Of a stretch of 64,000 bases of DNA, positions 1 to 11,312 are shown piece after piece; position 1 is the stretch's first letter; the number at the start of each line of letters is the position of its first letter. A program made the position numbers and the translations under genes. A model generated the notes under the pieces. That model was not told the DNA's origin. It did not search any database and was given only the letters and a program-made list of their open reading frames with translations. This DNA comes from Notolepis coatsorum (lineage: Eukaryota; Chordata; Actinopteri; Aulopiformes; Paralepididae). Where the stretch lies: contig OZ020592.1 in the NCBI GenBank assembly GCA_963971535.1, positions 50,487,529 through 50,551,528 on the forward strand. Reading direction: 5' to 3'.

Positions 1-549
1 ATAGGCAAAGTAATATATAAATAAATACTTTCCAAGGCGGCGCTTTGTGCTGGCCTATGTCGTGATCAGGTTGGGATTCCTTTCCACACAGTTTATTTTG
101 TTTAATACACAATAAAACACAGATACACCCAGGCCCATAAATGGGATCTATTGTGAAAATGGCGTGTTCCTGTGTTTTGCATTGTTTTTACAGAATGAGA
201 ACCTTTAAAATGATGTGCATTGTGCCTTTTCTGGAGTTCAGTTGTGACGAGAACCCTTCTTCTTGAAACAAGCCATTCAGAATTGCAGCCACAATCGCCG
301 TAGTTAGTAAGACATTGTGTATGTGCGTGTGAAGATATTGTGTACAAGATGGCGGCTTGTGCGTAAATCTTCTCTTTTCTACCTAAAATGTTACCTAAAA
401 TATAAAAAGAAAAGTTTATGACATTTCAGGGGGCAGGGTAGGGTGCTCTGTTTTAAATAGGCACCTCTGGTTTTGATGGCTATCCTAACTAAAATCCATA
501 TGTAAAATAATACGTAAATAAACACTTTCTAAGATGGCACTTTGTGTGT
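1..549. other. Unassigned sequence with a partial internal duplication
   Basis: No gene recognised. The sequence around 5-46 (taaataaatactttccaagg) recurs in diverged form around 505-546, so the area contains an old direct duplication whose second copy is interrupted by the MITE at 558. Open frames here are short and lack family signatures. Confidence 0.4.
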
Positions 550-557
550 ATAGCTAC

Positions 558-1396
558 CAGGGGTGTAAAAAGTACCCAGAAATTATACTTAAGTGAAAGT
601 ATGGGTACCGTCTCAAAATCTGACTCAAGTAAAAGTCAAAGTATCTGGCTAAAAACACACTTGAGTAAAAGTCAAAAAGTCCTACTTTTAAATGTACTTA
701 AGTACTAAAAAGTAAAAGTAATTTTTTTTTGAAAGGGATAGACCAGGGGTCTCAAATTCATTCCATCGTGGGCCAAGTTTTCATTTTAACTATACATTGC
801 ACCAGGTGAGTTAGTTGAAGAGGTGAGCCAATTAGTGAAATCATCAGCTGGTGTTTAGGCAAGGCTGGAATGAAACCAAGCATACACTCTGCCCACAATG
901 GAATGTGTTCTGCGATAGACAATGCTGAAGACAGAATACTGGAGTACCCTGAATAATATCACAATATTAACCACAGCATAATGCGGATCTGACTGTCTAT
1001 TCTTCTGATAGCAGGTGTTTAATCAAAGATCCCTGCTTTCTAGTGTTGCACAAGGACCAATCAGCATGGGTATGGGCGGGTTCATTTTCCATTGATGGGG
1101 ATTTGATTGGCTGTTTACCTGCGGTCGCAGGATTAATAACGTTAACGTTAGTTCGGCCAGATAAACAATTAAAATATACTAATTAAATGGTTGGACCTGT
1201 GAGATTTGTACTTTGTACTTTGTAGGTCTGCATTTTAAATGTAAGGAGTAAAAAGTATGTATTTTTTCTCTGAAATGTAATGGAGTAAAAGTACAAAGTA
1301 TACAAACCTAATAATACTTGAGTAAAGTACAAATCCCCCAAAACAGTACTTAAGTATTGTAACGAAGTACAATTACTCAAGTACTTTACACCCCTG
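558..1396. mobile_element. Tol2-like hAT non-autonomous element (MITE)
   Basis: The ends are CAGGGGTGTAAAAAGTAC on the left and GTACTTTACACCCCTG on the right, inverted copies of each other. The outer sequence is rich in short AAGTA/ACTTA/AGTAAAAGT motifs, as at the ends of Tol2 and its relatives. The 8-bp flanks are atagctac (550-557) and gtagctac (1397-1404), matching at seven of eight bases, as expected for a hAT target duplication. The 839-bp element has no transposase frame, so it would need a transposase in trans. A smaller MITE is nested at 744-912. Confidence 0.88.
744..912. mobile_element. Short hAT-type MITE nested in the Tol2-like element
   Basis: This 169-bp segment starts CAGGGGTCTCAAATTCATTC and ends GGAATGTGTTCTG. 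The 8-bp flanks are ggatagac (736-743) and cgatagac (913-920), seven of eight identical. The terminal inverted repeat is imperfect and needs a gap. It has no coding capacity. Because it sits inside the 558-1396 element it must be the younger insertion. Confidence 0.65.
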
Positions 1397-1404
1397 GTAG
1401 CTAC

Positions 1405-2140
1405 ACTAGCCGTTTTGCTCCTTATGTCGTACTCAGGTCCCAACGCATGACATAAAAGCAAAATGGCAGCCGTGTGAATATGGTCCATGGCGGGTGGTGC
1501 CCCGGCCTCTCCTCTCCACTGCCCTCAGCTCCTCTCACTCGACGCTCTGGGAAGGAGGGAGGTGTGGAGGAACTGGGGGTGGCAAGCCACACGGGACGTC
1601 TCGCGGCCACATTACCACAGCCTCCGACATAGTTCGCTCACTACACATTCCACGCATCACTAGGAGCCGAGAGAGTCCCTGCGGGGTTTGAGGAAATGTT
1701 TTCACGTGACGTCAGTCGGGCAACATGTGTGGCTGATTTGAAGGAGAGGAAGGTCCCGCTTGACATCAATTAGCCACTGCGTCGCACTTTTTAACGGGTT
1801 ACAAACGAGGCAGTCAAAACACAGGTGGACGGAGGGGAAGGGTGGAAGAAGGTATTATTCAAAACACATGGGCTGCAGCCACCGCACAGCTCAACGGTGG
1901 GATGAATCACTTGTTCTACATGAGAGGTTCTGCAGCGTCTTCTAAACCACACAGGGTTTCAATCATCTTTTCTTTCCCTTTTCTTTTTTATATAATATCA
2001 ATTGATTACTAAGAATATAATCTAATACATCTCATATATAATCTAATACTAGGATTAAAGCTTGTTCTAAAGCAATGTCTCATTGAGGCACTTTCTCACT
2101 AATAGTTCACTTGCAGGACTCTCTTTCTCTCTCACCCTGG
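1405..2140. other. Unassigned sequence
   Basis: No repeat ends, RNA gene or recognisable protein found. The part near 1440-1690 is fairly GC-rich and holds short frames on both strands with no family signature. Confidence 0.3.
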
Positions 2141-2768
2141 CTAGCTCCCTGTCTCCCCCCAACCCTCTCTCTCTCCCCCCAACCCCCTCTCTCTCGCTCT
2201 CTCTCTCTCTCTCTTGGCCTAATCACCGTCTCAGTGCTAGAAGAGTGAAAACATCAGAGGGGTCGCGCCCCGGAGACAACAGAACGAGACATGTTCTGTA
2301 CAGTGGAAGCGGGCGCGGAGGGACGGAGGCCAAGCGGCCCCGGACCGCCAAGAAATGCAGGGGAGGCTTCCTGCCCCGGATCCTCGGGTTGGGAACACGC
2401 GGTATCCCGTATCCCACTCCCATCCCCCTCCCCCACCCCCGACCCCCAGGGAGCCAAGAGACGACTTTCGGCGCTGGAGTCAGGGAGCGTCGAGAGTGGG
2501 GGGAATAACAGAGTGTTCCTACACCCACATACCTCTACTCGGCTCAGCTGGCTCAAATCCTCTCTTGTCCCTGAGTTTTTAATGTCTTCTCTCATCCGCC
2601 GTCTGCAGCGGCAGTGCGTCTGGGTCTCACTCGCTTGGTCACTCGTCTCCGCCTCACTCGTCTCCATTTCATCTAAACTATCTGTCTGTCTGTATGTCTC
2701 TGTTTTGGTTTGTCTTTTGGTCTCCATATTCCTTTGCTCACGCTCTCCCTCCCTCCCTCCCTCCCTCC

Positions 2769-2804
<36 letters not shown>
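2141..2804. repeat. Pyrimidine-rich simple repeats flanking a GC-rich stretch
   Basis: CT-rich tracts lie at about 2141-2215 and (CCCT)n to (CT)n at 2745-2804. The 2220-2560 part between them is GC-rich, which keeps long frames open on both strands (for example 2291-2818 plus and 2254-2727 minus). Those frames are low complexity and show no domain, so I do not call a gene. Confidence 0.6.
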
Positions 2805-2807
<3 letters not shown>

Positions 2808-2819
2808 TCTTGTCCTAGT

Positions 2820-3005
<186 letters not shown>

Positions 3006-3006
<1 letters not shown>

Positions 3007-4680
3007 CTCAGGCGGCTCTGCTTGGAAGCAGCAGTTGCGGTCTGGCCGCCGGTCAGGCAGTGATCCGAGAGGCAAAAAAAAATGACATAACACCATGATT
3101 TGTGTTACAATTTGTTGAATTACAATAAAGTTCCCCAGAGTGACTTTAACCCTGATTCATGTCACCACGTCGGCTGGTTCAAAGCGGCTGGAGGAGGATA
3201 CAGGCTGCAAGGCACAACGAGCTCCAGCCAAGGCCTGAAAATAAAACCAGAGAGTCACCCCGTTAACTCCACCCAAGAACCTCTCTACTATTCTCATAAT
3301 ATGATTATATGAGAGAGAAAACATGTCTCATATATTACCAAGCCTCGTGGAGCCAATTCACACAAATGAGTAAAAAAAAAGGGGGGGGGGGTTGGGGAGT
3401 ATTACGACACGATAGGGATGATAAGGGACATTAGTATTCCCTTATCAGAACCGCTGCTTCACACGGACAGATGGATCTATGGGAAATCCCATGCTTGCTT
3501 CCCAACAGACAGGGGATGGTGTCATGAGGGCCAGGAGGCCTGGGAGCCACAAATCACTCGTCCCAAGTATCGGCCTCCTAAATCCACTGTGATGTTTCGG
3601 CTGCTCCGCGTGAACCTTCACACCGTCTGCCGCTTACACACATGTCCGCCGGGGGTCACCGGGGGTCACCGGGGCTCAGACGAGCCATCTCGCGTCTGAT
3701 TAAATGATGGCGAATGTAAAAAGAAAAAAAAATCTATGTAAAAAGGAGCAAAAATAGGAGCAAACATAAATACCTCTGGGAGAGAGCCAAAGCGAAGGGC
3801 CTGGAGAGCCGGCGGTGTGGGGGCTGGAGGAGGGGAGCGGTCTGCCGGACCGCGGGGGGAAAGCCCCTCCAGGACTGGGACCAGGGCGGAGTAAAGCTCC
3901 GTCTGATGGACTTAGCAGCTCGTAGTAGAACCGGCGGGGAGTGACGGGTCTCTTGGCAGCGCAGCGCAAAATAGTTTGTTTGGGTCTGTTTGCGTCCCAC
4001 CAGATGGGAAACGAGCCGGACCAATGTTCTCCAGAGGTCCCGGGGGAGTCGGGGGGCCCTGGAGGGAGGGGGGACACTCTGCCAGAATGCCATGCCTGCC
4101 TGGCACAGTGAGGGGGCCCTGGGCCTGGACACGCACGCACACACACACACAGTCACACACGTGCGCCTCATGCTAACAAACATATCCATACAATATATCA
4201 TATAGATCTAAGAGAACAGGATGCACCACTACACTCAGTACTGGAACGGAATAAGGCTGAACCCTCAAGTGTTGTGCTGCTACAAGCTGCCTTTCCACGA
4301 TGGGAATAATCAGATAAAAAAGCAAACAAGCTTGATGTAATGACTAATAGCCCCTTCACTATTTTTGTGGGTACCATGTACTGAAATGTCCACGCCAAGT
4401 CCCGTCTGTTTCCATGACAATAATGTCCAAGAAAGGTGATTAGTCAGCGACGCGTACGAGCGTCTTTTATCTGATAATTCCCACAGTCGCTCATATACTG
4501 TACATACTGTACATGATGGGTTGAACGAGACGCAGAAACTTAACCGCGGACAGAATGAACGTGGACATGGGTTGATGGGGAGAGTAATGGAATGCGCGTT
4601 TTCTTGACCTCAAAAGTAGAGGACGACGTGACAAATGCCTCGATAACAATCCTGAGAAAGTTACTCATGAAGGTTTAAAG
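3006..4680. other. Unassigned, mostly single-copy sequence
   Basis: No transposon end, RNA gene or convincing coding region seen. There is a short duplication of gggggtcacc near 3653-3675, a poly-G run near 3380-3390, and GC-rich sequence at 3780-4130 that leaves shadow frames open on the minus strand. Confidence 0.3.
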
Positions 4681-4862
4681 AATTATTTCTATATGAACTT
4701 TAGGCAGATGGACTATCTAAAAAATCAGGCCTGTACGAAAGGGGAGGCAATAGCCGCGTATATTAGGCGTGACCTTTAGAAAATAAACGCAGCGGCCATG
4801 CCATGCGCTGTTTGGTAATATCATAAGCAAACACTGTGCCCTTCATGGAGCTATGAATCATG
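4681..4862. other. Candidate conserved non-coding element (weak)
   Basis: Non-repetitive, compositionally balanced sequence without repeat ends or open frames, followed by a poly-G run. Its texture resembles conserved non-coding elements near vertebrate developmental genes. This is an impression only; an alignment with other fishes would decide. Confidence 0.2.
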
Positions 4863-4994
4863 AGGGGGGGGGGGGTGCAGACGGAGTCAATGTGAATGTG
4901 ATGGTGTGTGTGGACTGAGCCTCATGTCAGGCTGTGTGGGAAACACAAAGAGGGGTAGGGTAGAGAGTCACATGGCTAGTCCCGCTCCCTAAGT

Positions 4995-5097
<103 letters not shown>

Positions 5098-5384
5098 CAC
5101 ATGCAAACGGACGCAGACACAAAACCCTCCTCTTTTGCGCATTCTGTTTACGCTAGCGTTTTTGTAAATAATGTAAGAAGGGCTGCCTCTAATCTCTGTG
5201 TTTTATTGGATAAGCAGTAAAGTGTGCGGTCTGTGTGTGTAGCTCATACTTCACTCAATAAACAGGATTCAGAGCGAGAAGTTGTTCGCTAACATAACAA
5301 TAACAACAACCGTACTGCCATGCAAAACATATATTTTCCAAAGAAAGAGGAGGGAAAAGGTCACTCTATTCACATTAAACACTA

Positions 5385-5577
5385 GGTCACTATATACACT
5401 AGGTCACTATAGACTATAGACATTAAACACTAGATCACTATATTCACTATACACATTAAACACTAGGTCACTATATTCACTATACACATTAAACACTAGG
5501 TCACTATATTCATTATACACATTAGGTCACTCACTATATTCACTATACACATTAAACACTAGGTCACTATATTCACT
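5385..5577. repeat. 33-bp minisatellite array, left part
   Basis: Tandem units of about 33 bp built from cactatattcactatacac and attaaacactaggt, with shorter variants. The array stops abruptly at the palindromic element and resumes at about 6052-6150 in more degenerate form, so the element was inserted into it. Confidence 0.85.
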
Positions 5578-6051
5578 ATGTAAGGGATAATGTATAGCTA
5601 CGAGGTCATTGTCGCAAAATAATTGACCGACACAGAGTTTAAAACACCGAGCCGCCTCGACGAGGTGTTTTAAACGTCAGTGAAGGTCAATTATTTTGCA
5701 ATGATGACCGAGTATAGCTATACATTATCCCGCTTATTACATGGCTAACTTACTAACAATATACCTAATTCATTTTACAAAATCGACAAGACGAGATCAA
5801 ATGCAGACGCAGTTGTTCTGTGGCTCTGTCAGCCCAAATAAAGTGATTATTATTATCGCCGGCAGCCCGGCAGGTGTGTCTAATTGCACTGAAACAGTGT
5901 GTGTCAGTGGGGCTTGATTGCGAACAGCTGCGCACAGCGGTCATTATTGTTCCACAGAGGTCCGTTATCGAGTAATATCAGACCTCTGACGAGCGATATT
6001 GACCAATCACAAGCAAGCATTTCGGCGAATGTGAAAACGCCATGTAATAAG
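5578..6051. mobile_element. Palindromic element inserted in the minisatellite
   Basis: The first 165 bp (5578-5742) form a near-perfect palindrome: atgtaagggataatgtatag at the left pairs with ctatacattatcccgcttat at the right, through a GC-rich loop around 5652-5666. The rest (5733-6051) is bounded by an exact 13-bp inverted repeat, cttattacatggc (5733-5745) and gccatgtaataag (6039-6051). The flanking array carries tcactat on both sides, a possible target duplication that is hard to separate from array repetition. There is no coding capacity, and the superfamily is not clear to me. Confidence 0.6.
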
Positions 6052-6150
6052 TCACTATACACACTAGGTCACTCACTTCACTATACACTAGGTCATCACT
6101 ATATTCACTATACACTAGATCACTATACACTAGGTCATCACTATATTCTT
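6052..6150. repeat. Minisatellite array, right part
   Basis: Continuation of the array at 5385-5577, with units such as cactatacactaggtcat. It is shorter and more degenerate than the left part. Confidence 0.7.
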
Positions 6151-6558
6151 CTGTTTTGTGAGAGTTATTTCAGAATATTACTGCTCACATTGCACCTGCT
6201 AACAAACCACTGGCACTGTTGTGTAGGACAGACAGGAAAGGGTCCCAAAATAGCTTTCCCATGAGCCTCTGGTCTAAAATAAAATAAAGGGTTGGCAGGA
6301 CCCGCCCCCCCAAGCACTGAAGGGACCCTGTCATGGGAACTGTGTTAAAGGAGCATGCCAACATTTTGGGAAATTCGCTTGTCGTCTGGCTCTGGGGAAG
6401 CCTATTTTAAGCTGCCCGTTAAGATCTGAGCAGAATTAATGCACAGCCCAGTGGTAAATATGCCTATTTACATCACTAATGCAACAGCCATTTATCTTTG
6501 CTGAATAATACATATGCTAGTGGAAAGAAGCGAATTCAACCAACCTCTCTCTCTCTGT
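6151..6558. other. Unassigned sequence
   Basis: Single-copy looking sequence between the minisatellite and the TG repeat. Nothing recognisable. Confidence 0.3.
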
Positions 6559-6712
6559 GTGCGTGTGCGCATGTGTGTGTGTGTGTGTGCGTGTGTGTGT
6601 TCGAGGTTATTTTGCTGTGTAGCTGTACCTGCATGCATTTTTATGTGCATCTGTGTGTGTATGTGTGTGTGTATACAGTGTATGTGTGTATATATGTGTG
6701 TCTGTGTATATA

Positions 6713-6743
<31 letters not shown>

Positions 6744-6755
6744 GTATACTGTGTG

Positions 6756-6817
<62 letters not shown>

Positions 6818-6836
6818 TGTGTGTGTGTGTGTGTGT

Positions 6837-6926
<90 letters not shown>
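6559..6926. repeat. Long (TG)n microsatellite
   Basis: About 370 bp, imperfect in its first half (TATG and TGTATA variants at 6650-6760) and nearly pure TG from 6760. All long frames across it are artefacts of the repeat. Confidence 0.97.
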
Positions 6927-6927
<1 letters not shown>

Positions 6928-6946
6928 CTGTTGTGAGTCTGCCCTT

Positions 6947-7075
6947 TAACCTGGCCTTGTTCACGATGAGCGAGAGGAGGCATAAGCAAATCAGAGGACT
7001 GTAAACAAACAGCCCGGCGCGCTACGCATTATCTCCCAAGTAAACACCTGCACGCAGAGCACGCCTCAACAATAA
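6947..7075. other. Candidate conserved non-coding element (weak)
   Basis: Non-repetitive stretch directly downstream of the TG repeat, without open frame or transposon ends. Texture only; no direct evidence of conservation. Confidence 0.2.
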
Positions 7076-7704
7076 CATTTACATTTAACACAAAAGACCA
7101 TTTATTAAAAGAAAACAACAGCGGTTCTAAAATAACAAAGTGGAAGTGTGCTCTGTAAACCCAAACAGACTATCCATAGAAAGAAATATATATATGAAGA
7201 TTCCACTGAAATGAACCCAAGAGTTGTGTGCTATAGAAGAACTGGACATACTAAAAGCATACAAATACTGTACACCACCATATATCTGGTATTCTCAAAC
7301 TGCAATCTATTTCAGATATCTATCTCTCTTTCTCCCTCGCCCTCCCTCTTATTCATAATCTCCCCTCAATATTTCAACACTGTTTGTCCAGTGAGAGAGA
7401 ATGAGCGCATTCACAATCTAAACTTGTGCTGTTTGGTGGTGGATGTCTGGATTAATAACAATAGCAGCTCTCCCTACGCCTCTGGCCTCCCACCGCAGGG
7501 AGACTGTTGACATGGGGACAGACTCTCAGAGAGATTCAGAGTGGAGACAACACTCCCAGATTCTCTTCCCCCGCTAGGGCCTGCGTGGGTGGGCAACATT
7601 TCACATACACCCCCCCCCCCCCCCCCCCCATGACACACACCCGCAGATGGGCCGAGATCGTCCCAGAGCCGCGGAAGATGGAACAAACTCCTTGGGGGAA
7701 TTGA
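7076..7704. other. Unassigned sequence with a poly-C tract
   Basis: No gene or element seen. A poly-C run lies at about 7610-7629. Confidence 0.3.
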
Positions 7705-7875
7705 CAGATTTTGTGCCAAATACTCACTTTTATGACACGGCCCTCCTCCCAGCTGCATTAGCTGGCCTTTAAAGCCTGTCACTTTTAAAGGGCAAACGGT
7801 GAAAAATGAATGGAGATTATAATCCGCCCAATGGCAACAAAATGGAAACAGGAGGCTGTTGACGAAGGGAAACCC
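7705..7875. other. Candidate conserved non-coding element
   Basis: A 170-bp non-repetitive stretch with a CAGCTG E-box, two AT-rich cttttaaag/tttaaag cores and a ccaatgg box, flanked by less structured sequence. Of the unassigned stretches this looks most like an enhancer conserved among vertebrates. I cannot align it here, so the call rests on texture. Confidence 0.28.
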
Positions 7876-9802
7876 CTCTTTAATGTCGGATGTGCGTTCG
7901 CGTGGATCTTACGGGTGCGGGTCAAGCGCTAGAAGATGGAGGTCAAGGTGTGGGACATTAGGCTCGTTGTTGGGGTCAAAGCGGGGCTCGGGGTCGCGAT
8001 CTCGGCCAGGGGTAATCAAAGACACAAGCTCAACTCAAACGGAGAGCGTAGGTATCTTAAGAATGAGGACAATAAAACTGGAAAAGACCTCGGCAGACGG
8101 ATAAGGTGACACTTAATAATGACTCAGTAGTGGCATCAAGGGTCGTCTTTAGGCCCCTGTGTCACAAACCTGGCGTCAGAACGGATCAAAGAGGGCGTCC
8201 CGGCGGCCCGCCACATTAAGACACACGTTCTCTGCAAACGTCCCGGGTTTGAGTCCAGCCTAAAGACCTTTTGTCAACAACGCCAGAAATCTAAAAAGGG
8301 TGCATCAAAGGAAGAATTCCCTTGAACTCTTCCCACTCCGTGTCGTGGGAGTTCCCGCACCAATCACTCCCGGCTCTTATATAGAGGAATCCTGGCCCGC
8401 GCTATTCCCCCCCGGGAGCACCTGGCTGTCAGGGCTCTGTACATATGGTCTCGTCTCCTCCAGGTGTACCCGAACCATCACAACGACTCTCCTCCTCTCT
8501 GAACTCCCACTCCACTCGCCCCCCCCCCCTGGGGGGAGACAATTTATGAGGCTCACACTTTATCCACTTTATTCTACGCACTCCCTCTTCCTCCCCGAGT
8601 TTGATCCTTCCACCTGAGCTTCATTATCCCGAACCCCCCAATGCGTTTATGACCATGTACCGTACGTACCTCTTGTACTGTATCTTGTTTAGTTTTTCCC
8701 CCCGACCGGGGGTCCATAGATCAAGAGATCAGAGTGGAACCAGCGAATCGTGGGGGTAAAGGAGGGTCTTCTCGTCTTTGTTGCATCTTCACCGTTTGCA
8801 GGAGGTCGCTAGATGTCACCTGTCACGCGTACGCATGACATACTGCTGCGCTTTTCATCTTCGCGCTTCCACTACCCCGGGAGAGTGCGCGTTACATATT
8901 TCCTCTGAACGTGAGTGTTATTTATTTTGGGTTGAGTACAGGACTACAGTATTGCGCTCAAATAAAGAGCAGCCCAGGATGTTAGATCTAACCCGCAGGG
9001 CACAAATCATTCCTATTTATATGCACCTATATTTCTCCTCTGAGACTGTAAACAACTCAACTCTATACAAAATCCCAGATACAACTAAGAAAAAACAGTT
9101 ACTCCCTTGCCAACAACCCCCTAGATCAGCTAAGTGAAGGGTTTATAAACTTCATCTGGCTGGGGGAAAAATTGAATTTTGCTTTCCATTATTAATAACA
9201 ATAACCATATTTCCATCCAAATGTCAAGAGAACTTCAAGCAAACCTTTATAATAAAAAGAAAAGATGAATTAAGTGCGTTTCAGTTGGGTTGAGGCGAAT
9301 ACATGTTCTACCAGACCATGGAACATATAGCAACATCAGAAAGAACATACATGAAAAACGTATGCTTTACTTTCTAGGGTTGACTATTACTGGGCGGGTT
9401 CTTTCATGTCAGCTATTAGGCCATTTCTTGCTATTGAGAACAAGATAAATGCGGAGAAGTGAAACGGGCAACATTCTGATGTCCAAACCAATGGGCGTCT
9501 TACAGGGGAGACTGGGGGTGAGTGTACTTGTGTTTTTATGCATTATTATGCCGTAGTGTATGTGAGAAGACTGACATAGACCCGTGGTTAGTGTGGTTGC
9601 TCCCAACATGACCTTTTAGAGGTGGGAATCTTTGGTAATGTCATGATTTGATTTGAGTTTTTTGGGGCCATGATACGATTTCAAATTGATTCTCGATTTG
9701 TTGTGATTATTTAGGCAATTCAATATATTCTAGATGGGTAGCAAGCCCTGCTTGGACCTAGTAAACCAGTAGCCGGTAGATCACTCCTGTTAATTTATCT
9801 GG
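7876..9802. other. Unassigned sequence
   Basis: No gene recognised. Around 9610-9745 there is AT-rich sequence with repeated catgat/gatttg motifs. The short frames (7859-8104, 8300-8617, 8778-9137) have no known motif, and the GC-rich 8100-8750 part gives only shadow frames. Confidence 0.3.
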
Positions 9803-10002
9803 CTAGTCCCTAACCATGTAGTCTATATATCTAGTCCCTAACCATGTAGTCCAGGGCTATTCAACTGGCGGCCCGCGGGCCAGATCCGGCCCGCGGGATG
9901 ATTCTGACCGGCCCGCCAAAGATTACATGATAATAAAAAAAAAAAAAAAAAAAAAAAATTTTAATATTTTTTTTTTTAACTTTTTTTAACTTTTTTCTTT
10001 TC

Positions 10003-10539
10003 ATGTCAACGTTAACACGCACAATTGAGCCAAAAGTCACTCAATTAATGACAGATTTCATTGATAAATTGAGGGAAAACTTTGCAAGTCGATTTGATGA
10101 ATTTGACATGTCCAGAGAATTGATGCATTTTGTGAGCAACCCATTTGCCAATGTAGCTGCTATTTCCACAAAAGGACAAGAGTTCCTTGCATCACTTCAC
10201 ATTGATGAAGGTCTCCTGCAACTTGAAATAATTGACATGCAAGCATCATCTGCTCTGAAGCAGGCACTTGAGAATGAATCCACCACAACATTTTGGATAA
10301 AGTGTATTCATGTCAAGACATTCCCCAAAATAAAAACGCTGGCAATATCTGTGCTAACAATGTTTGGCTCAACATACACCTGTGAATCCAGTTTCTCTCA
10401 CATGAATGCCATTAAAACAAGCAACCATGCCTCCTTGACAAATGAGCATTTGCATCACTGTTTGCGGGTAGCCCTCACTTCCTATGAACCCTCTTTCTCT
10501 GCCATTGCCCAGTCAAAGAAGTGCAATCGCTCTCATTAG
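10003..10539 (+). CDS. hAT transposase C-terminal fragment (dimerisation domain)
   Basis: A 178-codon frame from ATG 10003 to TAG. The second half has the hAT-family C-terminal dimerisation signature: a conserved small/hydrophobic run before FGSTYTCESSFSHMNAIK (about residues 124-141), followed by LTNEHLHHCLRVAL (about 147-160). The zinc-finger N-terminus and most of the RNase-H-like catalytic core (DDE residues) are missing, so it cannot be an active transposase. The frame is uninterrupted, which fits a young deletion derivative. If expressed, the product could only dimerise with full-length transposase of the same family; that role is inference. A homopolymer A/T tract just upstream (9939-9990) marks the likely deletion junction. 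Confidence 0.8.
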   Translation: MSTLTRTIEPKVTQLMTDFIDKLRENFASRFDEFDMSRELMHFVSNPFANVAAISTKGQEFLASLHIDEGLLQLEIIDMQASSALKQALENESTTTFWIKCIHVKTFPKIKTLAISVLTMFGSTYTCESSFSHMNAIKTSNHASLTNEHLHHCLRVALTSYEPSFSAIAQSKKCNRSH

Positions 10540-10903
10540 ATGTGTGTATGTAGGCTAGGCCTGTCTGCCCCCCACCCCCCTGATGTTTGAGAGTTAAGAG
10601 TCGACAATAAGTGCTAATAAGATGCCGTGATTTGCTGTTGTTGCACAGACATGAAGCACTTTTTCATAAGCTCAGCTGCACTATAAATGTGTTTTTTTGT
10701 TCAAGTGTTGATGTTAGAATGTTCAGATGCACATCATGCACTTGTTTGTTTTTTATTTTATTTTTATATTGAAATGTTGAAGAGGAGATGTTGCAGTTGT
10801 TGCACAGTCATAAATGAAGCACTTTTTGCAGGAGATGTTGCAGATGTGGCACATAAATGAAGCACTTTTTTTGAAAAGTATACTACTTTTGCAATGTAGT
10901 TAA

Positions 10904-11312
10904 AGGGGAACTATCTTATAAATGGCCTTTTTCAGTGTTTAGCATTGTTTCCTAGCTATGTGGACTTATATTAATATGATTCATTCTAATTCTCATATTG
11001 GCGCATTCTTCCAATTCTCCTCTCACAATATTCACCCTCACTGAACTGAAATCTGAAAATGTGCTGATTTGTGATGTCAGAGAGACACCGCTGCATGATA
11101 ATCAGCTGAGTTTCCACACAGTTCCCACTGTGGTTGGAGCCCAGGCTCAAAACGGCTTAAGATCTTGAGGTAGAAAAATGCTGTTTTTGAGTACTTGATT
11201 AGAAATACAAAACAATGAATTAAAAAAAAATTATTACAGAGGTGTTCCATAAACCCACAGGAATTGTGTAAAAGTGCCCAAATAGTGAAAGAAATAGTAA
11301 AATAGTTCCCCT
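10904..11312. mobile_element. TTAA-flanked MITE nested in the hAT element
   Basis: The ends are AGGGGAACTAT and ATAGTTCCCCT, an exact 11-bp inverted repeat, and both sides are flanked by TTAA (10900-10903 and 11313-11316). That pattern is typical of piggyBac-like or Kolobok-like non-autonomous elements. It is 409 bp without a coding frame. A related fragment occurs in the opposite orientation near 46885-46942, sharing the gctaggaaacaatgctaaac core. Confidence 0.82.

Noticed and set aside
2223-2818. GC-rich frames on both strands as a possible host exon
   Set aside because: Overlapping opposite-strand frames, low-complexity ends, no motif and no convincing splice context.
6492-7004. Frames of up to 168 codons over a TG microsatellite
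   Set aside because: Same artefact: open in several frames and both strands because of the repeat.
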